Source: Marininema mesophilum (lineage in GTDB: Bacteria > Bacillota > Bacilli > Thermoactinomycetales > DSM-45169). Taken from it: a stretch of 64,000 nt of DNA. The translations under genes were made by a program, and so were the position numbers. Where the stretch lies: the NCBI RefSeq assembly GCF_900106775.1, contig NZ_FNNQ01000001.1, positions 389,367 to 453,366 on the forward strand, written 5' to 3'. The notes beneath the pieces are model-generated. The model worked only from the letters and a program-made list of their open reading frames with translations. It made no database searches and was not told the DNA's origin. Shown here piece after piece: positions 17,680-26,678 of the stretch. Within the stretch, counting starts at the first letter, position 1. Every line of letters begins with the position of its first letter.

Positions 17680-18639
17680 TTATTCCACCTGGGCGTAGGC
17701 ATCGATCACTTTTTGCACCAAGGTGTGGCGAACCACATCAGCTTGGGTGAGATAAACAAAGGGAATCTCCTCCACAGGCTCCAGTAGCTTCTCCGCTTCT
17801 CTAAGACCGGATTGTTTACCCTTCGGTAAATCCACCTGGGTAACATCTCCTGTGACAACCATCTTAGAACCAAAGCCAAGTCGTGTGAGGAACATCTTCA
17901 TCTGCTCATTGGTGGTATTCTGCGCTTCATCTAAGATAACAAAAGAATCCTCTAACGTACGTCCCCTCATATAGGCCAAGGGAGCTACCTCGATTAAACC
18001 CCGCTCCATCAGCTTACCCACCTGTTCTAATCCCAACATCGTGTATAAGCTATCATAGAGGGGGCGCAGATAAGGATCTACTTTTTCCTGGAGGTCACCT
18101 GGTAAAAAACCAAGACTCTCCCCTGCTTCTACCGCAGGTCGAGTCAATACAATTCGTTTCACTTTATTATTTTTCAAAGCGGTTACCGCCATGACAACAG
18201 CTAGGAAGGTTTTTCCTGTACCTGCGGGACCAATCCCAAATACGATATCGGACTTTTGGATGGCGCTTACATAATGACGCTGTCCAAGCGTTTTGATATG
18301 AATGGATTTCCCCTTATGTGTTGTGCCAATCTGTTCATCATACAACTCGAGTAACTCGTCCGCTAACCCTTGTCTGGCCAATCGTTCCGCATAAATCACA
18401 TCACGTTCTGTCAGCGAGATACCACGTCTAATCAAACTTAATAATACACGAAACAGGTGACTAAGCATCTCTAACTCATCTGTAGAGCCAGAAATGACCA
18501 CCTCTTCTCCTCTGGATACGATCTTAGCAGAGGTACGATCCTCAATCATTCGCAAAAAGCTATCTTGGGGACCAAAGAGAGCAAGAGCTTCGTTTCCATC
18601 TCGTAGTCGGATTTTTATGATGTTCTCCTTTTTTGGCAA
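17680..18639 (-). CDS. phoH: PhoH-like ATPase
   Basis: Cytoplasmic P-loop ATPase of the PhoH family, linked to RNA metabolism by its constant neighbourhood with ybeY. The Walker A motif is GPAGTGKT and Walker B is FVILDEAQN. A small N-terminal RNA-binding-like domain precedes the ATPase. I use the TTG at 18639, 10 bases after AAGGAG, rather than an ATG at 18648 that almost touches that site; the result is 319 residues. It follows yqfD closely. Confidence 0.93.
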   Translation of the reverse strand: MPKKENIIKIRLRDGNEALALFGPQDSFLRMIEDRTSAKIVSRGEEVVISGSTDELEMLSHLFRVLLSLIRRGISLTERDVIYAERLARQGLADELLELYDEQIGTTHKGKSIHIKTLGQRHYVSAIQKSDIVFGIGPAGTGKTFLAVVMAVTALKNNKVKRIVLTRPAVEAGESLGFLPGDLQEKVDPYLRPLYDSLYTMLGLEQVGKLMERGLIEVAPLAYMRGRTLEDSFVILDEAQNTTNEQMKMFLTRLGFGSKMVVTGDVTQVDLPKGKQSGLREAEKLLEPVEEIPFVYLTQADVVRHTLVQKVIDAYAQVE

Positions 18640-18644
18640 GTGAC

Positions 18645-19874
18645 TCATTCTCCTTGCAAAATCGGTTGTGGACTAGCTATATTTTCAATTACAGTAAAGT
18701 GGATCTTCATTACAACTTTACCACTCTGCTCACTCGCGTGCAAAATTTTTTCCTCTAAAATTCGTCCATCCTCTCCTAAACGGCTCAGCATTTGGACACG
18801 TGCTTGTTGACGCCCAATCAAGATCCCATTTTTTTGGGAAAGTTTTCGATACACCCATTTCATAGCTAATTGCTCTTCTTTGACCCACCCAAAGGGTAAG
18901 GTCCATTTCCATACATTAATTTTATGGACCCTTTGAATAAATTCTGCCTCTCCCTCCAAATCAGTGGTAATGAAGGGTAACCGTACGACTCGGCCCGCTA
19001 GATAAGGATGAGTCTCACGAACTCGACGGCCAGTGTAAACTTTTCTTTTTTGAGTGAGCGGTACCGTCACAGTGGACTCATACCATACCTCTCCTAATAC
19101 CTTTCCCTCTGCACCAACAAACTTTTCCTCTATTGGATCATCTTTAACCGTATCAGGAGTCTTTTTTTTATCTCCATACCGTCCGGAAACAATCAGTTGG
19201 CCTTTCTTCACAATATCATTCACATCAACTAAAGGGTGTCCTCTCTCGACCTGAATATCCGTAACCATGCCACTTCGTTTAGCCACCAGATTGACTCGAC
19301 GATGTTCACCTTTTTGCTCTTCCTCAGTGATTCGTTTTTTTTCGACAACGGTCAGAATCGCGCGTGTTCCCTCTATCCGAAACCCTACCCAGGAGAGACG
19401 TGGGATCTTTTCCATTAAATGATGTTGTAGATGACTTATTTTTGGGATTTGACTCTTCATCTGTCCCACATAAACCCCTTCCTGCTGAAGGGAGGATAAA
19501 ATTTCTCGTGTAGGGACAATTTCATTACCCTCCACTTCCACTGACCATACCAGGGAAGAGAGAAAGATAATGATTGCTATAAAAAGACCCATTCCCCATA
19601 AAAAAAAATGTCTGCGTTTTACCCTTGCAATCCAGAAGGGTAACCCAACCTTATTCCGAATTCTCACCCTTGTCTTTGTACTCCGTAAAAAGGGGCGTAA
19701 ACGATAAAAATCTGCCACAGGAATTGTTAAGCAAATTCGTTGGTCATCCACCCAGAGGATTTTAGAGAGGTGTAGTCCAGCCTTTGTGGCTTGATTGATA
19801 AAGTCAGCAAGGTTCTCTCCTCTGATATCAATGTGAAGACTACCTTTAAATGATTGTGGCCATTGATTTTGCAT
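18645..19874 (-). CDS. yqfD: Sporulation protein YqfD
   Basis: A 409-residue membrane protein of the YqfD family, whose gene is expressed in sporulation in Bacillus and is needed for efficient spore formation. It has an N-terminal cytoplasmic part, one membrane segment at about residues 93-113 (FFLWGMGLFIAIIIFLSSL) and a large extracytoplasmic domain. The start has GGGGAG upstream. It lies 12 bases after yqfC. Confidence 0.92.
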   Translation of the reverse strand: MQNQWPQSFKGSLHIDIRGENLADFINQATKAGLHLSKILWVDDQRICLTIPVADFYRLRPFLRSTKTRVRIRNKVGLPFWIARVKRRHFFLWGMGLFIAIIIFLSSLVWSVEVEGNEIVPTREILSSLQQEGVYVGQMKSQIPKISHLQHHLMEKIPRLSWVGFRIEGTRAILTVVEKKRITEEEQKGEHRRVNLVAKRSGMVTDIQVERGHPLVDVNDIVKKGQLIVSGRYGDKKKTPDTVKDDPIEEKFVGAEGKVLGEVWYESTVTVPLTQKRKVYTGRRVRETHPYLAGRVVRLPFITTDLEGEAEFIQRVHKINVWKWTLPFGWVKEEQLAMKWVYRKLSQKNGILIGRQQARVQMLSRLGEDGRILEEKILHASEQSGKVVMKIHFTVIENIASPQPILQGE

Positions 19875-19886
19875 GGAACTCTCCCC

Positions 19887-20165
19887 TTAATCCAGGTACT
19901 TCACCTCGGAAACGGTTCCGTCTATCCATATATCATGGGAATAAATTGCCTGGATCTTTAATTGGGCCCCGATGATTTGTAATACTCCCCGCGCGGTTCG
20001 CAGTCGAATCTCCCCATCAGAAAATTTTTCGACTCCATGGTGGTTCTCCACATGAACTCGATAAGGTCCTATTATCAGGATCCGAGGCACATCCGTCATC
20101 ACATCCTGGGGGATATCCAACAAATCCGAAGCGAATTTACGCACTCGACTTCCGATCTTCCGCAT
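19887..20165 (-). CDS. yqfC: Sporulation protein YqfC
   Basis: Small YabP/YqfC-family protein (92 residues) made in the mother cell in related species, with a probable role in the spore envelope. The sequence RKFASDLLDIPQDVM followed by a short all-beta segment fits the family. The ATG at 20165 is preceded by GGAGGG at seven bases. It is paired with yqfD as usual. Confidence 0.9.
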   Translation of the reverse strand: MRKIGSRVRKFASDLLDIPQDVMTDVPRILIIGPYRVHVENHHGVEKFSDGEIRLRTARGVLQIIGAQLKIQAIYSHDIWIDGTVSEVKYLD

Positions 20166-20285
20166 GGAACGGCCCTCCATCTTCTTGACTCCACCTTATG
20201 CACCGTTGTCCCACTTTATGTGAAAAAACCGCTTAGATGGTAGTCAGGGGATCGTAGCAGTATATGTAGGATGGATTTGTCCGAT

Positions 20286-20316
20286 GAAAAATAAAGCGAT
20301 GCGTTTTACGCATCGC
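20286..20316 (-). terminator. Terminator of the SASP gene
   Basis: A nine-base GC-rich stem (arms 20296-20304 and 20308-20316) is followed on the minus strand by TTTATTTTT. Confidence 0.9.
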
Positions 20317-20344
20317 CAATTTCACCATGAGTTCGATTCAGTTG

Positions 20345-20533
20345 TTATTTACCTGGTTGCTGTTGTTGTGCTTGACGCACTAAACGCTTCGTAATTTCTC
20401 CACCTACTGAACCATTCGCACGAGAAGTACTTCCTGCACCGAGTTGAACGCCAAATTCAGCAGCGATCTCCTCTTTGTACTGGTTTACTACGTTAGCAGC
20501 TTGTGGTACAAGTAAACGATTACGAGTAGCCAT
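20345..20533 (-). CDS. Alpha/beta-type small acid-soluble spore protein
   Basis: DNA-binding spore-core protein that saturates and protects the chromosome and is broken down at germination by GPR, also encoded in this window. The 62 residues carry both family signatures: KEEIAAEFGVQLG, which holds the GPR cleavage site, and GSVGGEITKRLVRQAQ. The start has GGAGGGGGTG upstream. It has its own terminator. A SigG promoter is expected but I could not place one with confidence. Confidence 0.96.
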   Translation of the reverse strand: MATRNRLLVPQAANVVNQYKEEIAAEFGVQLGAGSTSRANGSVGGEITKRLVRQAQQQQPGK

Positions 20534-20639
20534 TTTCTTTCACCCCCTCCTCTTGTAACTCTAGTGTGGACGGAATAGAGAAAAGCAAGTCACGCACTTG
20601 TTTCCAAGGGAAGAAGTGGAAATAGGCTTTCCCACGTAT

Positions 20640-20669
20640 GAAAAGGAGCCGATGAAATCATCGGCTCCT
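20640..20669 (-). terminator. Terminator downstream of the floA-linked membrane gene
   Basis: A perfect 12-base stem (20644-20655/20658-20669) with a two-base loop is followed on the minus strand by TTTT. Confidence 0.75.
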
Positions 20670-20699
20670 AACATTGCTACACTATCTCCTATCTCACAA

Positions 20700-21137
20700 T
20701 TACCGCATTCTGTTCCGTCGACGGCGAGCTACCGGAGGGTCAAGAATTTCCTTGAATATGATGGCTTGCTTCCATCCCTGTTGGGAAAGCTTAGGTATCG
20801 CTCTCCCTCGCTTCTTCCTCACCACAGTTCTTTGGCTATCTACAGATAACGGAATATGCAACCTGTTGGTTGGTCGATCCCGCTCTATTTCTATATCCCG
20901 TCCGAGGGTTTGAGCAGTTTGAGCAGAACCATAAGCGTCTTCGGCAGAGTGCTCTCCTTGTTGTAACGAAGAAGGTTTTTTCATTCTATTTCTATTCATT
21001 GGCTTCCGTTGCCGAACTGGTTTTCCATTCGATTTACTTTTTGAGAAAAAGGTCTTTATTAACCAACCCACCCAATACACGATCAAGATCAAAAACAAAT
21101 ATCCAAATTCAGAGACTAACTTAAACAACCAATCCAT
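20700..21137 (-). CDS. Small single-pass membrane protein downstream of floA
   Basis: Unrecognised 145-residue protein. One hydrophobic segment near the N-terminus (about residues 10-30) is followed by a very basic, low-complexity linker and a short C-terminal block ending in a run of arginines (PPVARRRRNR). The ATG at 21137 has AGGAGG eight bases upstream. It is 31 bases downstream of floA and shares its terminator, so it may act in the flotillin membrane domain; that is inference from position only. Confidence 0.7.
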   Translation of the reverse strand: MDWLFKLVSEFGYLFLILIVYWVGWLIKTFFSKSKSNGKPVRQRKPMNRNRMKKPSSLQQGEHSAEDAYGSAQTAQTLGRDIEIERDRPTNRLHIPLSVDSQRTVVRKKRGRAIPKLSQQGWKQAIIFKEILDPPVARRRRNRMR

Positions 21138-21168
21138 TGCTGACACCTCCTACTGCTTAAGAGCCCTC

Positions 21169-22143
21169 TTAAGCATCCTCCTCATCCGAGCGAGAGATGG
21201 ATTTGCGCATATCGGTGTCCGCCATCACATTTTGCATATTGTAGTAATCCATTACACCAAGCTTTCCTTCGCGTAGGGCCTGGGCCATCGCCATGGGAAC
21301 TTCCGCTTCAGCCTCCACTACCTTCGCACGCATTTCCTCTACACGAGCACGCATTTCCTGTTCCTTAGCAACAGCCATCGCTCGGCGTTCCTCTGCCTTC
21401 GCTTGAGCAATGTTTTTATCGGCCTGGGCTTGGTCCATTTGTAGTGTTGCCCCAATATTTTTACCTACATCTACATCTGCGATATCGATGGACAAGATCT
21501 CAAAAGCAGTCCCTGAATCCAGGCCTTTATTAAGTACTGTATTTGAAATCATATCTGGGTTCTCCAGCACTTCTTTATGGCTATTGGCAGAACCATTTGT
21601 GGTAACAATTCCCTCACCAACACGGGCAATAATCGTCTCCTCACCAGCACCACCGACAAGCCGTTCGATATTGGCACGGACCGTTACCCGAGCGATTACT
21701 TTTACTTCAATCCCATCTTTGGCAACTGCGGATACGACGGGCGTCTCAATCACTTTAGGATTTACACTCATCTGTACCGCTTCTAGCACATCCCGGCCAG
21801 CCAAATCAATCGCCGCCGCACGCTCAAACATCAAGTCGATATCCGCCCGTTGCGCTGCAATCAACGCATCAACAACTCGGTTCACATTCCCCCCAGCTAA
21901 GTAGTGCGTCTCCAATTGCTCAATCGAAACATCCAGCCCAGCTTTCCGAGCTTTAATCAGGGGATTCACAATGCCAGCAGGAGTGATCCGTCGTAGTCGC
22001 ATACCGATCAATGTCGTCAAGCCAACATATACACCCGATGCCATTGCAGAGATCCAAAGCATAATCGGTACAAATGTAAAGAGAAGCGCTAAAGCGATGA
22101 CCCCACCAATAATTAGTAAAATAGCTCCGATTCCGATTTCCAT
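21169..22143 (-). CDS. floA: Flotillin-like protein FloA
   Basis: Membrane scaffold of functional microdomains. The 324 residues begin with a hydrophobic hairpin (IGAILLIIGGVIALALLFTF) followed by the SPFH-like domain and a long alanine/glutamate-rich coiled coil (QAKAEERRAMAVAKEQEMRAR). The ATG at 22143 has AAAGGGG seven bases upstream. It lies downstream of nfeD, the usual partner. Confidence 0.95.
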   Translation of the reverse strand: MEIGIGAILLIIGGVIALALLFTFVPIMLWISAMASGVYVGLTTLIGMRLRRITPAGIVNPLIKARKAGLDVSIEQLETHYLAGGNVNRVVDALIAAQRADIDLMFERAAAIDLAGRDVLEAVQMSVNPKVIETPVVSAVAKDGIEVKVIARVTVRANIERLVGGAGEETIIARVGEGIVTTNGSANSHKEVLENPDMISNTVLNKGLDSGTAFEILSIDIADVDVGKNIGATLQMDQAQADKNIAQAKAEERRAMAVAKEQEMRARVEEMRAKVVEAEAEVPMAMAQALREGKLGVMDYYNMQNVMADTDMRKSISRSDEEDA

Positions 22144-22242
22144 ATCCAATCCCCTTTCTCAAATCATTCCTTCAACACAACCATTTTATTATGGAGAGAG
22201 GTGAATCCCTTCTACTTATAACCTGGTACATCTCACTTTATT

Positions 22243-23043
22243 CTACTTATCACTTTGAATTTCTTTTTCCTCTAAAAGCTTACGAACAATTACTCTCATT
22301 CCTTCCACTCCAACAACCACTACTGGTTCACCGCTCGCGATAAACCCTCCATCACTTACAACATCCTGCCGTACGCCATCGATTTCCGCAGTCCCTGAAG
22401 GACGTAGAGGTGTAATCGTCTTTCCTTGTCGTCCGGTTAACTGGGCCCGTTCTTTTTGAGACACATACCCTGTCTCATTTTTCTGAGAAGAAAATAACAC
22501 GAATCGTCTCCAAGTATCTCGAATCCCTAGGATTTTTACTGCACCAGCTACGATCACTCCACCTATCACCATCGCCAAGAGAAGGGAGATAAGCCCCACC
22601 GTTGTATCATAGGTGGCATAGACCACTCCAGCGGCAAAAGAGATGAAACCTAATATACCAAATATGCCGCCGGGTACTACTAATTCAATCCCCATCAATA
22701 GTAACCCAATTACGATAAATAGCAATGTTTCGTAACCAGCAAACCCAGCGATGTAGTTGCCAAAGAAGTAAAGACCAAAAGATATGAGCCCAATACCCCC
22801 AGCTACACCAAAACCGGGGGTCAATAACTCGATAAACACTCCCGCTAATCCGAAGATTAGCAATAGCATAACGACATAAGGGTTAGTGACAAACTCTCCT
22901 AATTGTTCAGCAAAGGATGAGTTGTCCGGTACCTTTGCTGATGATTCCGCCGCTGCATAGCCAAAAGGTACAACGAGCGAACCAATGGTCCCTAACAATG
23001 CCAGCAAATAAAAAGCGGAAATACTCTCCTTCCATCTATTCAT
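22243..23043 (-). CDS. NfeD-family membrane protein lacking the ClpP-like protease domain
   Basis: Partner of flotillin-type proteins. After an apparent signal peptide (ending near FGYAAAES) come four or five membrane segments and a C-terminal OB-fold (LTGRQGKTITPLRPSGTAEIDG). Many neighbours of floA encode ~430-residue proteins with an N-terminal ClpP-class protease domain; here the protein has 266 residues and that domain is missing between signal and membrane parts. The start ATG has GGGGGTG upstream. It is about 100 bases upstream of floA. Confidence 0.9.
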   Translation of the reverse strand: MNRWKESISAFYLLALLGTIGSLVVPFGYAAAESSAKVPDNSSFAEQLGEFVTNPYVVMLLLIFGLAGVFIELLTPGFGVAGGIGLISFGLYFFGNYIAGFAGYETLLFIVIGLLLMGIELVVPGGIFGILGFISFAAGVVYATYDTTVGLISLLLAMVIGGVIVAGAVKILGIRDTWRRFVLFSSQKNETGYVSQKERAQLTGRQGKTITPLRPSGTAEIDGVRQDVVSDGGFIASGEPVVVVGVEGMRVIVRKLLEEKEIQSDK

Positions 23044-23121
23044 CCATTCACCCCCCTATCAATAATACGAGTTGGAAAGTAATGAGTTTCTCGTTCCTGA
23101 AATCTTTTTCCGTCTATAAGC

Positions 23122-23156
23122 GAAAAAACACAGCGCCATCGAAGATGTGCGCTGTG
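23122..23156 (-). terminator. Terminator after rpsU-yqeY
   Basis: Arms 23129-23136 and 23149-23156 form a perfect stem with TTTTTT after it on the minus strand, so nfeD-floA form a separate unit. Confidence 0.85.
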
Positions 23157-23170
23157 AATGTAGTAGAAGT

Positions 23171-23614
23171 CTACTGTAAAGACTCCTGAACCAAGCGATT
23201 CACTGTTTTCCCATCCGCACGACCTTTGACTTGAGGCATGAGCCGTGTCATCACTTTCTTCATGTCTGCTCTTGATGTAGCACCCGTCTGTGCGATGACT
23301 TCTTGAACCATCCTTCTTACTTCCTCTTCTGTAAGAGGCTCGGGAAGATAATCCTTTAAGATAGCCATCTCTGACCGTGCTTTCTCGGCAAGATCGTCAC
23401 GATTAGCTTGCACAAACTCCGCAAGGGAGTCTTGATGTTGCTTATACTCCTTTGCCACAACAGAAAGTGCTTCATCTTCAGTTAAGGGTCGCTTTAATTC
23501 GATCTCTTTATTTTTGATCGAGGATCGAACCATACGAATGACAGTCAATCTGTTTTTATCTTTATTTTTCATCGCGGCTTTCATATCATCGGTTAACCGC
23601 TCAATCAAAGTCAC
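23171..23614 (-). CDS. yqeY: GatB/YqeY domain-containing protein
   Basis: A 147-residue protein homologous to the C-terminal tRNA-interaction domain of GatB; function not firmly known. The sequence LTVIRMVRSSIKNKEIEL and the end GRADGKTVNRLVQESL are typical. The GTG at 23614, with GAGGTG eight bases upstream, gives the usual length; an earlier in-frame start would overlap rpsU. It follows rpsU with 16 bases between them. Confidence 0.93.
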   Translation of the reverse strand: MTLIERLTDDMKAAMKNKDKNRLTVIRMVRSSIKNKEIELKRPLTEDEALSVVAKEYKQHQDSLAEFVQANRDDLAEKARSEMAILKDYLPEPLTEEEVRRMVQEVIAQTGATSRADMKKVMTRLMPQVKGRADGKTVNRLVQESLQ

Positions 23615-23630
23615 CAGCTCAGCACCTCGC

Positions 23631-23801
23631 TCATTTGCGTTTACGGGCTGCATCAGACTTCTTTTTGCGCTTGATACTGGGCTTTTCATAGAACTTGCGC
23701 TTCTTCAGTTCCCGCATTGTACCATCTTTCGCTGTAGCCTTTTTAAAACGGCGCAGCGCTTTATCCAGCGTTTCGTTTTTGCGAACGTGAATTTCCGCCA
23801 T
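23631..23801 (-). CDS. rpsU: 30S ribosomal protein S21
   Basis: Small-subunit protein of 56 residues. The sequence begins MAEIHVRKNETLDKALRRFK and ends in a lysine/arginine-rich tail, the family pattern. GGAGGG lies seven bases before the ATG. It is followed by yqeY as in Bacillus. Confidence 0.96.
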   Translation of the reverse strand: MAEIHVRKNETLDKALRRFKKATAKDGTMRELKKRKFYEKPSIKRKKKSDAARKRK

Positions 23802-24023
23802 TCTTGATCCCTCCCTCCGCGGGCTGTTGGTGCCCGGGGCTATAAAACCGCCGGGGAGAACACCCTCCAGCGATTAATAAGCGAAGGGTTTGGCCCCGCC
23901 TAAGGGGACATGCGCTTCGCGTACACTACTTATCATATCTGACCATCTTTCCAGACATGAAAGCAAACAGCAAACCCATCGATCATTATACAATACCCCA
24001 GAAAGATGTGTCAAAAGGAACCG

Positions 24024-24371
24024 TTAACCTGGGGGCCATGTAAGGTGACGAGCACCTAACAGGTGAAAATGGATATGATGAACAGTCTGTCCACCATCTT
24101 CCCCACAATTGTTAACGATGCGGTACCCTCGTTCAGCAAGACCGTAATCCTGCGCCAGTTGATTGATCACAGAAAAAAAGCGGCCAGGTAGTTGACTATC
24201 TCCCTCTCCTATCTGTTGAATCGAGGGGATATGTTGATTTGGGATAACCAAAATGTGAACCGGTGCTTGTGCATGGATATCTTTAAAAGCGGTTACCAGT
24301 TCATCTTCGTAAACTTTTTCTGCTGGAATGTTTCCTTCGATGATTCCACAAAAAATACATTCTGCCATCAT
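24024..24371 (-). CDS. HIT-family nucleotide-binding protein (HinT-like)
   Basis: Histidine-triad hydrolase of 115 residues, probably acting on adenosine phosphoramidates. The CIFCGIIEGNIPA start, the central HILVIPNQHI and the triad VHHIHFHLLG are intact. Two adjacent ATGs (24371 and 24368) follow AAAGGGGG; the first is used. It is upstream of rpsU. Confidence 0.93.
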   Translation of the reverse strand: MMAECIFCGIIEGNIPAEKVYEDELVTAFKDIHAQAPVHILVIPNQHIPSIQQIGEGDSQLPGRFFSVINQLAQDYGLAERGYRIVNNCGEDGGQTVHHIHFHLLGARHLTWPPG

Positions 24372-24507
24372 TGGTTCCCCCTTTCCGATCCTTCCTGGTT
24401 TTGTTGATATTATACCAAAAGCTATACCCACCGTAAAAGATTCTTCAACACCTTTTGGGCTCCTTTTGCATATTCTGCTGGAAAAAGAGAGCAAAGGAGT
24501 CAGTCTG

Positions 24508-24771
24508 ATGAACAAGCAATCCAAATCGATGGAAACGAAACTGCGCCGCTTGATTCAGCGATTGGTTAAAGAGGAACTAGATAAGCGTTGTGGCATAAAA
24601 AAAGCCAAATTACCCCCACCTGGTCGCAAAGAACAACCTGCACCACCATGGGCGATTTTTGGCTCCCCACAACCAGACCCGAAGTCCACTATCGCATCGA
24701 ATAAACCCATTCAAGGTCCATTCGACCGTAAACCTCCACCCTATGTTCCCCATCACATAAGAAAACGGTAA
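24508..24771 (+). CDS. Hypothetical basic, proline-rich protein
   Basis: Unrecognised 87-residue protein. A basic amphipathic N-terminal half (METKLRRLIQRLVKEELDKR) is followed by a proline-rich tail (PPPYVPHHIRKR). AGGAG lies eight bases before the ATG, which supports translation. It precedes the sodium/phosphate transporter on the same strand and could share its transcript. Confidence 0.6.
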   Translation: MNKQSKSMETKLRRLIQRLVKEELDKRCGIKKAKLPPPGRKEQPAPPWAIFGSPQPDPKSTIASNKPIQGPFDRKPPPYVPHHIRKR

Positions 24772-24848
24772 GGAGCGCCTGAAAAAACCCTCGTCATGCC
24801 TGTCCCTTGATTGCATATACATGGGAGAAGGCATGAGGAGGGCTGACT

Positions 24849-25832
24849 GTGAAAGAGATCATCATCCCCTTCGCTACGGGATTGGCTATTTTTCTTTTTG
24901 GGATGCAATTACTACGTTATGGCTTAGAGTCCCTAGCCGCAGATCGATTACGTGAGCTCTTACTCCGTTTCACACGGACGCCTGTACGTAGTTTTGCCAC
25001 CGGCTTGACAGCAACAGCATTTCTACAAAGTAGCAGTGCTGTCACGGTCATCACAATCGGATTTGTTAATGCAGAGTTGATGAACTTCACACAAACTGTT
25101 GGAATTATATTAGGAACCAATATCGGCACGACAATAACCACAGAAATCCTCGCTTTAAAGGTAGAGGACTTTGCAGTGCCACTTATCATTTGCGGTGGTG
25201 CCCTATATCTGATGCCATGGAAACGGCTTTCTCACATCGGTATGGCCGTGAGTGGTTTTGGTTGTATCTTTCTAGGGATGGAAGCGATGCAGTGGATAGC
25301 CGCCCCCCTGAAAACCCGAGGTTGGATCACTTGGTTACTCAACCAATCGGGAAATGATATTCTTGTGGGCGTTTTGGTTGGGATCATCATTACAGCAATC
25401 ATCCAGAGTAGCGGTGCTGTCATCGCTATTACGATGGGTTTTTTCGCTACAGGAATCATTCCCCTTCCCTTTGCAATTGCCGTTGTGTTAGGCAGTAATG
25501 CAGGCACCTGTGTCACTGGATTTCTCGCCTCCATCGGCTCTAGCCGTGGAGCAAAACAAGTTGCCCTTGCTCATTTAGTTCTTAACTTAGGAGGAATTTT
25601 ACTTTTTCTCCCCTTTATTCCATGGATAGTAGATATAACGCCTTTCTTATCCGACCACCTGGCATCACAAGTAGCCCACATCCAAACCTTATATAATGTG
25701 GCTTGTTCTCTGCTGGTTCTCCCCTTTGCAGGCCACTTCGCTTCGTGGATCACGAAGATGTTGCCCGATCGCACTATTATCGCATGGACTGCCCAACCAA
25801 ATCTCAGGAAGAAGAAAAAAAACAAACCGTAG
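24849..25832 (+). CDS. Na/Pi cotransporter family protein
   Basis: Membrane protein of 327 residues of the NptA/YjbB family, which imports or exports phosphate with sodium. The duplicated core is clear: FLQSSSAVTVITIGF in the first half and IIQSSGAVIAITMGF in the second, each followed by a GTNIGT/GSNAGT motif. About eight membrane segments are visible. The start is a GTG with AGGAGG about 9 bases upstream. The C-terminal PhoU-like domain of longer family members is absent. Confidence 0.92.
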   Translation: MKEIIIPFATGLAIFLFGMQLLRYGLESLAADRLRELLLRFTRTPVRSFATGLTATAFLQSSSAVTVITIGFVNAELMNFTQTVGIILGTNIGTTITTEILALKVEDFAVPLIICGGALYLMPWKRLSHIGMAVSGFGCIFLGMEAMQWIAAPLKTRGWITWLLNQSGNDILVGVLVGIIITAIIQSSGAVIAITMGFFATGIIPLPFAIAVVLGSNAGTCVTGFLASIGSSRGAKQVALAHLVLNLGGILLFLPFIPWIVDITPFLSDHLASQVAHIQTLYNVACSLLVLPFAGHFASWITKMLPDRTIIAWTAQPNLRKKKKNKP

Positions 25833-25928
25833 GTTCTCAACCTCACTTACAGACTTTCGCTGACTGAGCCCACTTTTATTAAGGAAGTGCCCATAGGGTG
25901 CTTTAGCTGTGGGAGTTGTCAAAATAGA

Positions 25929-25977
25929 ATCACATAAAAAAGGGATAGTACACGTGTACCATCCTTTTTTATGTGAT
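25929..25977. terminator. Bidirectional terminator between the Na/Pi transporter and deoC
   Basis: A long stem with A-rich and T-rich flanks on both sides (25929-25977, centred on CACGTG) serves two convergent genes. Confidence 0.85.
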
Positions 25978-26006
25978 ACTTTATCCAATTTCTCAGAACG
26001 AACTTA

Positions 26007-26678
26007 TCAATAGCCTTGGCTTCCCTGCTTTCCACTCACAATCGCGACACTTGAGCTAGCACCGATTCGATTAGCCCCTGCTTGCACCATTTTCTTTGCC
26101 CCTGAAAAATCACGCACACCACCGGAGGCCTTTACACCTACTTCCTCCCCAACCGTTTCGCGCATCAGTTGTACAGCTTCCTCTGTTGCTCCTCCATGGC
26201 CAAAACCAGTAGAGGTTTTAACGAAGTGAGCTCCTGCCGCTTTCGCCTTTTCCGAAGCAACGCGAATCTCGTCAGAGTTAAGTAAACCAGTCTCTAGAAT
26301 CACCTTCACAAGAACACCGTCAGCCGCCTCCACAACGGCTGCAATATCTTGACGAACAGTATCCAAATCTCCTGATTTTAGCGCACCGATATTCATTACC
26401 ATATCAATCTCACTAGCACCATTACGAATCGCATCCTTCGTTTCAAAAGCCTTTGCTTCCGAAGTAGTAGCCCCTAAGGGAAACCCTACCACCGTACATA
26501 CTTTGACACCAGTGCCTTTCAGTTTTTTAGCTGCTCGAGCTACCCAAAAGGGGTTAATACATACTGATGCAAAGTGATGTTCTGCCGCTTCCTCACACAA
26601 CCGATCGACCTGGTCCGAGGTAGCCTCGGGCTTTAGCAATGTATGGTCAATCATGGATGCTAGTTCACGTACATTCAT
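26007..26678 (-). CDS. deoC: Deoxyribose-phosphate aldolase
   Basis: Class I aldolase that splits 2-deoxyribose 5-phosphate into glyceraldehyde 3-phosphate and acetaldehyde in deoxynucleoside breakdown. The 223 residues include DHTLLKPEA at the N-terminus and the Schiff-base lysine in HFVKTSTGFG. AGGAG lies 10 bases before the ATG. It overlaps the NUDIX gene by four bases, so the two are coupled. Confidence 0.96.
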   Translation of the reverse strand: MNVRELASMIDHTLLKPEATSDQVDRLCEEAAEHHFASVCINPFWVARAAKKLKGTGVKVCTVVGFPLGATTSEAKAFETKDAIRNGASEIDMVMNIGALKSGDLDTVRQDIAAVVEAADGVLVKVILETGLLNSDEIRVASEKAKAAGAHFVKTSTGFGHGGATEEAVQLMRETVGEEVGVKASGGVRDFSGAKKMVQAGANRIGASSSVAIVSGKQGSQGY

